Assembly: GCA_951217055.1 (NCBI GenBank) | Contig: OX578284.1 | Span: forward strand, 32,576,187-32,640,186 | Source: Gerris lacustris | Taxonomy: Eukaryota; Arthropoda; Insecta; Hemiptera; Gerridae | DNA length: 64,000 nt | Direction of reading: 5' to 3' | Shown: positions 61,743-64,000 of the stretch, one piece after another | How positions within the stretch are numbered: position 1 is the first letter of the stretch | How the letters are laid out: each line of letters opens with the position of its first letter | Position numbers and translations under genes: made by a program | Notes under the pieces: generated by a model | Database searches by the model: none | Told to the model about the DNA's origin: nothing | What the model saw: the letters and a program-made list of their open reading frames with translations, nothing else

Positions 61743-62659
61743 AAGGGGACAGCAATATTTTTATTCTTTTATATTTGATGGATAATTTAGATGTAATAAT
61801 AACCAAATTAAATTTTAGCATGGGACAGCAACAAAATATGCATTATTTTAGTTCTCTTTTGAACTTATCCTTAAAAATAGATAATTTTGATGTTGTTTTG
61901 ATGCTATTATAGCTGCTTTTGATTTCATTAATGATTGAAGCCACCAAATCAAATGTCATGTTGAAAAGCTATTTGCACTTACCTTTTACAATAAATTACT
62001 TTTTTAAATTTAGCATGATCTAGAAGTTTAAAGAATTTGTAAAAATTAATTACTACTACTTTATTATTCGATTATTTATTGTTGATACAATATATCTTTT
62101 ATCTTACCTTTTTTTTTAAATTAATTGCTTAGAAAATATGTTTGTTATTTACTATGAAATAGTTAATTAAAATATACAATTGAAAGCTGTGAGCTTACCT
62201 TATAATATATCATTGTATAGAAGGAAAAGTCACTAAGTGCATTTTAGTCTAATGTTACTTGATATTATTTGGTTAATGTTACTTCACCTATTTTAATAGT
62301 CACATAGTTAATAGTCACAGTTTTGACATTAGAGCATTTCGGAAAAATCATTATCTGCATAAAATAAAAAAATAATTATAATTGATAAAAGCGCATATAA
62401 TGAGTTTTTTCTCCAAGACCATATAATATTCTTTAATATGAAGTAGATTAATTAATAAGTCAACTAAAAAAATAATTATTTACAGTAGACTAAAATTTTA
62501 TTAAAATAATACTTTTTTTCACTGTAATTAACATGTTCTTTTGTTATTAACATTTGTTTTAACATATTTTGAACAAAGATTTGATTTCCCTCATTCACTA
62601 TTTTTTTAAATTAATTAGTTTCTTTATTATTAGTTTAATTTAATAATATTTATTATTTA
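61743..62659. other. INPP5F: Intron 10, AT-rich part
   Basis: No exon or repeat recognised; the expected next Sac2 exon is not here. Confidence 0.55.
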
Positions 62660-63075
62660 TATTTTTACTTTCTCATATAAAGAGAAAGTATTGTGATGGC
62701 GCGAAAATTCGATTTTGAGATTTTGATGGATTTACACGTTTTGAGGTCCCCTGAGTCCAAAAAAGTGGTTTTTAAAAAATGTCTGTCTGTCTGTCGTCTG
62801 TCGTCTGTGCAGACGCCTGGAGCCTAAACTACTGGGCCGATTTTGACGAAATTTGGCATACATGTTCAGAAGAATCATACCCCGAGGCGAAATCGAGAAA
62901 TGAATTTTAGCTCTAATTTTGGGGGCGCTACCCCCCAAAAACTCTGAAAAAACCTGAAAAAAAATTATTTCTCGAAAACGGTTCCGACGATTTTGATTAA
63001 AAAATTTTAAAATGTAGTCCATTTGAATACGAATCCAACGATATAAGCCGTTTTCCCGGGAAAAATCTAGTTCCT
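62660..63075 (+). repeat. Dispersed repeat family C, longest copy, intron 10
   Basis: Opens with the palindrome TACTTTCTCATATAAAGAGA and runs through TGGCGCGAAAATTCGATTTT, GTCTGTCTGTCTGTCGTCTG and GCCTGGAGCCTAAACTACTG to TTTTCCCGGGAAAAATCTAG. Its pieces are found at 3948, 15190, 16077 and 30948. A 145-codon minus frame across it is a shadow. Confidence 0.8.
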
Positions 63076-63077
63076 GA

Positions 63078-63135
63078 GAAATTAGCTTTAAACGCAGATG
63101 GAGAGAGCCCGGGTTCGATTCCCGCCGAGGAGAAG
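63078..63135 (+). other. tRNA-like B-box stretch
   Basis: GCCCGGGTTCGATTCCCGCC lies at 63106-63125, with a poor A-box match about 30 bp before. It could be the 3' tRNA-like part of the adjoining repeat or a separate SINE scrap. It does not fold as a complete tRNA. Confidence 0.4.
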
Positions 63136-63198
63136 TTATTTTTATGATAAATTTTGATAAAATATTCAATAATATTTATATGTACATTTGAAAACTAA

Positions 63199-63325
63199 TG
63201 TAGGTTTTTAGAACGGTAATACATTTATTTTAATTAAACACAAAGTGACAATGTAAAGTCTTTTTGGATGACTTCTACTTTACACAGTTGTTTGAAAATA
63301 CTGCAAGTAGAAGTAGTATTTCAAC
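63199..63325 (-). repeat. Probable 3' LTR of a copia element
   Basis: On the minus strand, just after the polypurine TTGAGGGGAAG, the sequence starts TGTTGAAATACT and reaches CTACA at 63199, so it has TG...CA borders. A polyadenylation-like AATAAA lies inside. The polyprotein stop codon TGA falls within its first bases. The inner border is inferred, since the matching 5' LTR lies outside the window. Confidence 0.5.
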
Positions 63326-64000
63326 ACTTCCCCTCAACTGTGGTGTCCAGTTGAAGTCCCATGAGCTTGCTGAACTTCTCAACTTTAATTTTCCCCAGGC
63401 TTTTGGTGAAGATATCCGCTACCATGTCTTCCGTTTTGAGGTATTCAATTTTAATATCACCAGAACGATAGGCCTCTCTGATGAAGTGGTAGCGGACGTC
63501 TATATGCTTAGTACGAGGATGATGTCCCTCGTTTTCCACCATGTGTATAGCACTTTGGCTGTCACTATACAGTATGGTTGGTTCTGTGGCATAACCTTTA
63601 GCGTTGTGATCCAATTCCTTGAGTAGTCTTCGAAGGTATGTGGCTTCTTTTGCGGCGCTGCTCATTGCTATATACTCAGCTTCAGTGCTTGAAAGAGCCA
63701 CTACCTGCTGTTTTCTAGCCTCCCAGGATATTGGTCCACCAGCTAATTTAAATACAAAACCTGTGTACGACTTGCGATCATTTGGTTGACCCGCCCAGTC
63801 TGCATCTACCAATCCTTCCAGTTTCCCTCCAGTCTTCCCGTAGAGGATGCCAGTGTTCGACGTATGCAGAAGGTATCGTAGAACTCCTTTTGCTGCGTTC
63901 CAATGCTGGATTTTAGGGCATGAATTAAATTGACTCAGTAAACTTACGGAAAAAGCAATGTCAGGTCTAGTACATGTAGCCAAGTACAGAAGAGAACCTA
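63321..64000 (-). CDS. Ty1/copia polyprotein, reverse transcriptase end and RNase H, partial
   Basis: An uninterrupted frame of 220 codons plus six more to the window edge. It begins near GSLLYLATCTRPDIAF at the connection after the palm. It continues with LVDADWAG and the RNase H motif LSSTEAEYIA, then SDSQSAI, TKHIDVRYHFIRE and DIFTKSL, in the canonical order for copia RNase H. It ends EGKC just inside the LTR. The element lies antisense in the last intron of Sac2. No stop or frameshift is visible, so this may be a recently inserted copy; its upstream domains are beyond 64000. Confidence 0.93.
   Translation of the reverse strand, partial: GSLLYLATCTRPDIAFSVSLLSQFNSCPKIQHWNAAKGVLRYLLHTSNTGILYGKTGGKLEGLVDADWAGQPNDRKSYTGFVFKLAGGPISWEARKQQVVALSSTEAEYIAMSSAAKEATYLRRLLKELDHNAKGYATEPTILYSDSQSAIHMVENEGHHPRTKHIDVRYHFIREAYRSGDIKIEYLKTEDMVADIFTKSLGKIKVEKFSKLMGLQLDTTVEGKC

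Noticed and set aside
63100..63135. tRNA gene suggested by GGTTCGATTCC
   Set aside because: Only a B box is convincing; no acceptor, D or anticodon stem can be built. The same applies to 17001-17067, 19069, 23030, 45299 and 60797.
62732..63169. 145-codon minus-strand frame
   Set aside because: It lies exactly over dispersed repeat family C and a tRNA-like scrap; no domain, and other copies of the repeat are not open.
61137..64000. Further Sac2 exon after NSANR
   Set aside because: I looked for an acceptor followed by an in-phase Tyr-Tyr-Leu-type segment and saw none; the exon is presumably beyond the window.

Overview
This is an AT-rich animal nuclear window with GT-AG introns, many microsatellites and a dense load of short, mostly non-autonomous transposons. 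Several relics point to an arthropod, probably an insect: a Tc1/mariner-type transposase fragment with the arthropod-typical N-terminus, degraded non-LTR retrotransposon tails and a Ty1/copia RNase H. The species cannot be named from the sequence. No prokaryotic operon, CRISPR array or complete tRNA/rRNA gene is present.

Only one host gene is recognisable. It is on the + strand from 41527 to beyond the right edge and encodes a Sac2/INPP5F-type phosphoinositide 4-phosphatase (SAC domain). Ten coding exons can be joined in phase with canonical splice sites. Together they give 559 codons plus two bases, covering the start, the SAC domain and its CX5R active site. The expected next exon is not seen before base 64000, so the gene is 3' partial.

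Bases 1-41526 are gene-poor and repeat-rich. From left to right they hold: a 518-bp Tc1/mariner deletion derivative (2746-3263); degenerate tandem arrays (4300-6130, 7385-8115); a foldback (8864-9111); a hAT-like MITE with perfect 8-bp TSD (9605-9771); two arrays of a 105-bp (35-codon) repeat (12549-12821, 14163-14530) flanking a Harbinger-like MITE with TTA TSD (13692-13911); tRNA-like SINEs; a 2-kb hAT-like element with another MITE nested in it (19694-21755); a 2.4-kb element with roughly 0.8-kb inverted arms and an ORF relic in its loop (22187-24554); a 28-bp minisatellite (25826-26290) and a 107-bp satellite of about 16 copies (26640-28330); a decayed non-LTR retrotransposon (30035-30770); a mariner-type foldback whose two arms both carry the transposase C-terminus (36576-37472); a nested hAT MITE (38057-38797); and two head-to-head copies of a dispersed repeat (39692-40420).

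The introns of the Sac2 gene are similarly colonised. Introns 1 and 2 each hold a nearly perfect hairpin built from one SINE-like sequence, with a tRNA-like 3' half in the second. Other introns hold hAT, Harbinger and mariner-like MITEs, non-LTR and SINE relics, and an antisense copia 3' end (63199-64000) cut by the window edge. The most unusual material is this set of large inverted duplications built from several unrelated repeat families, together with the frame-preserving 35-codon repeat. No new gene system could be demonstrated beyond these.
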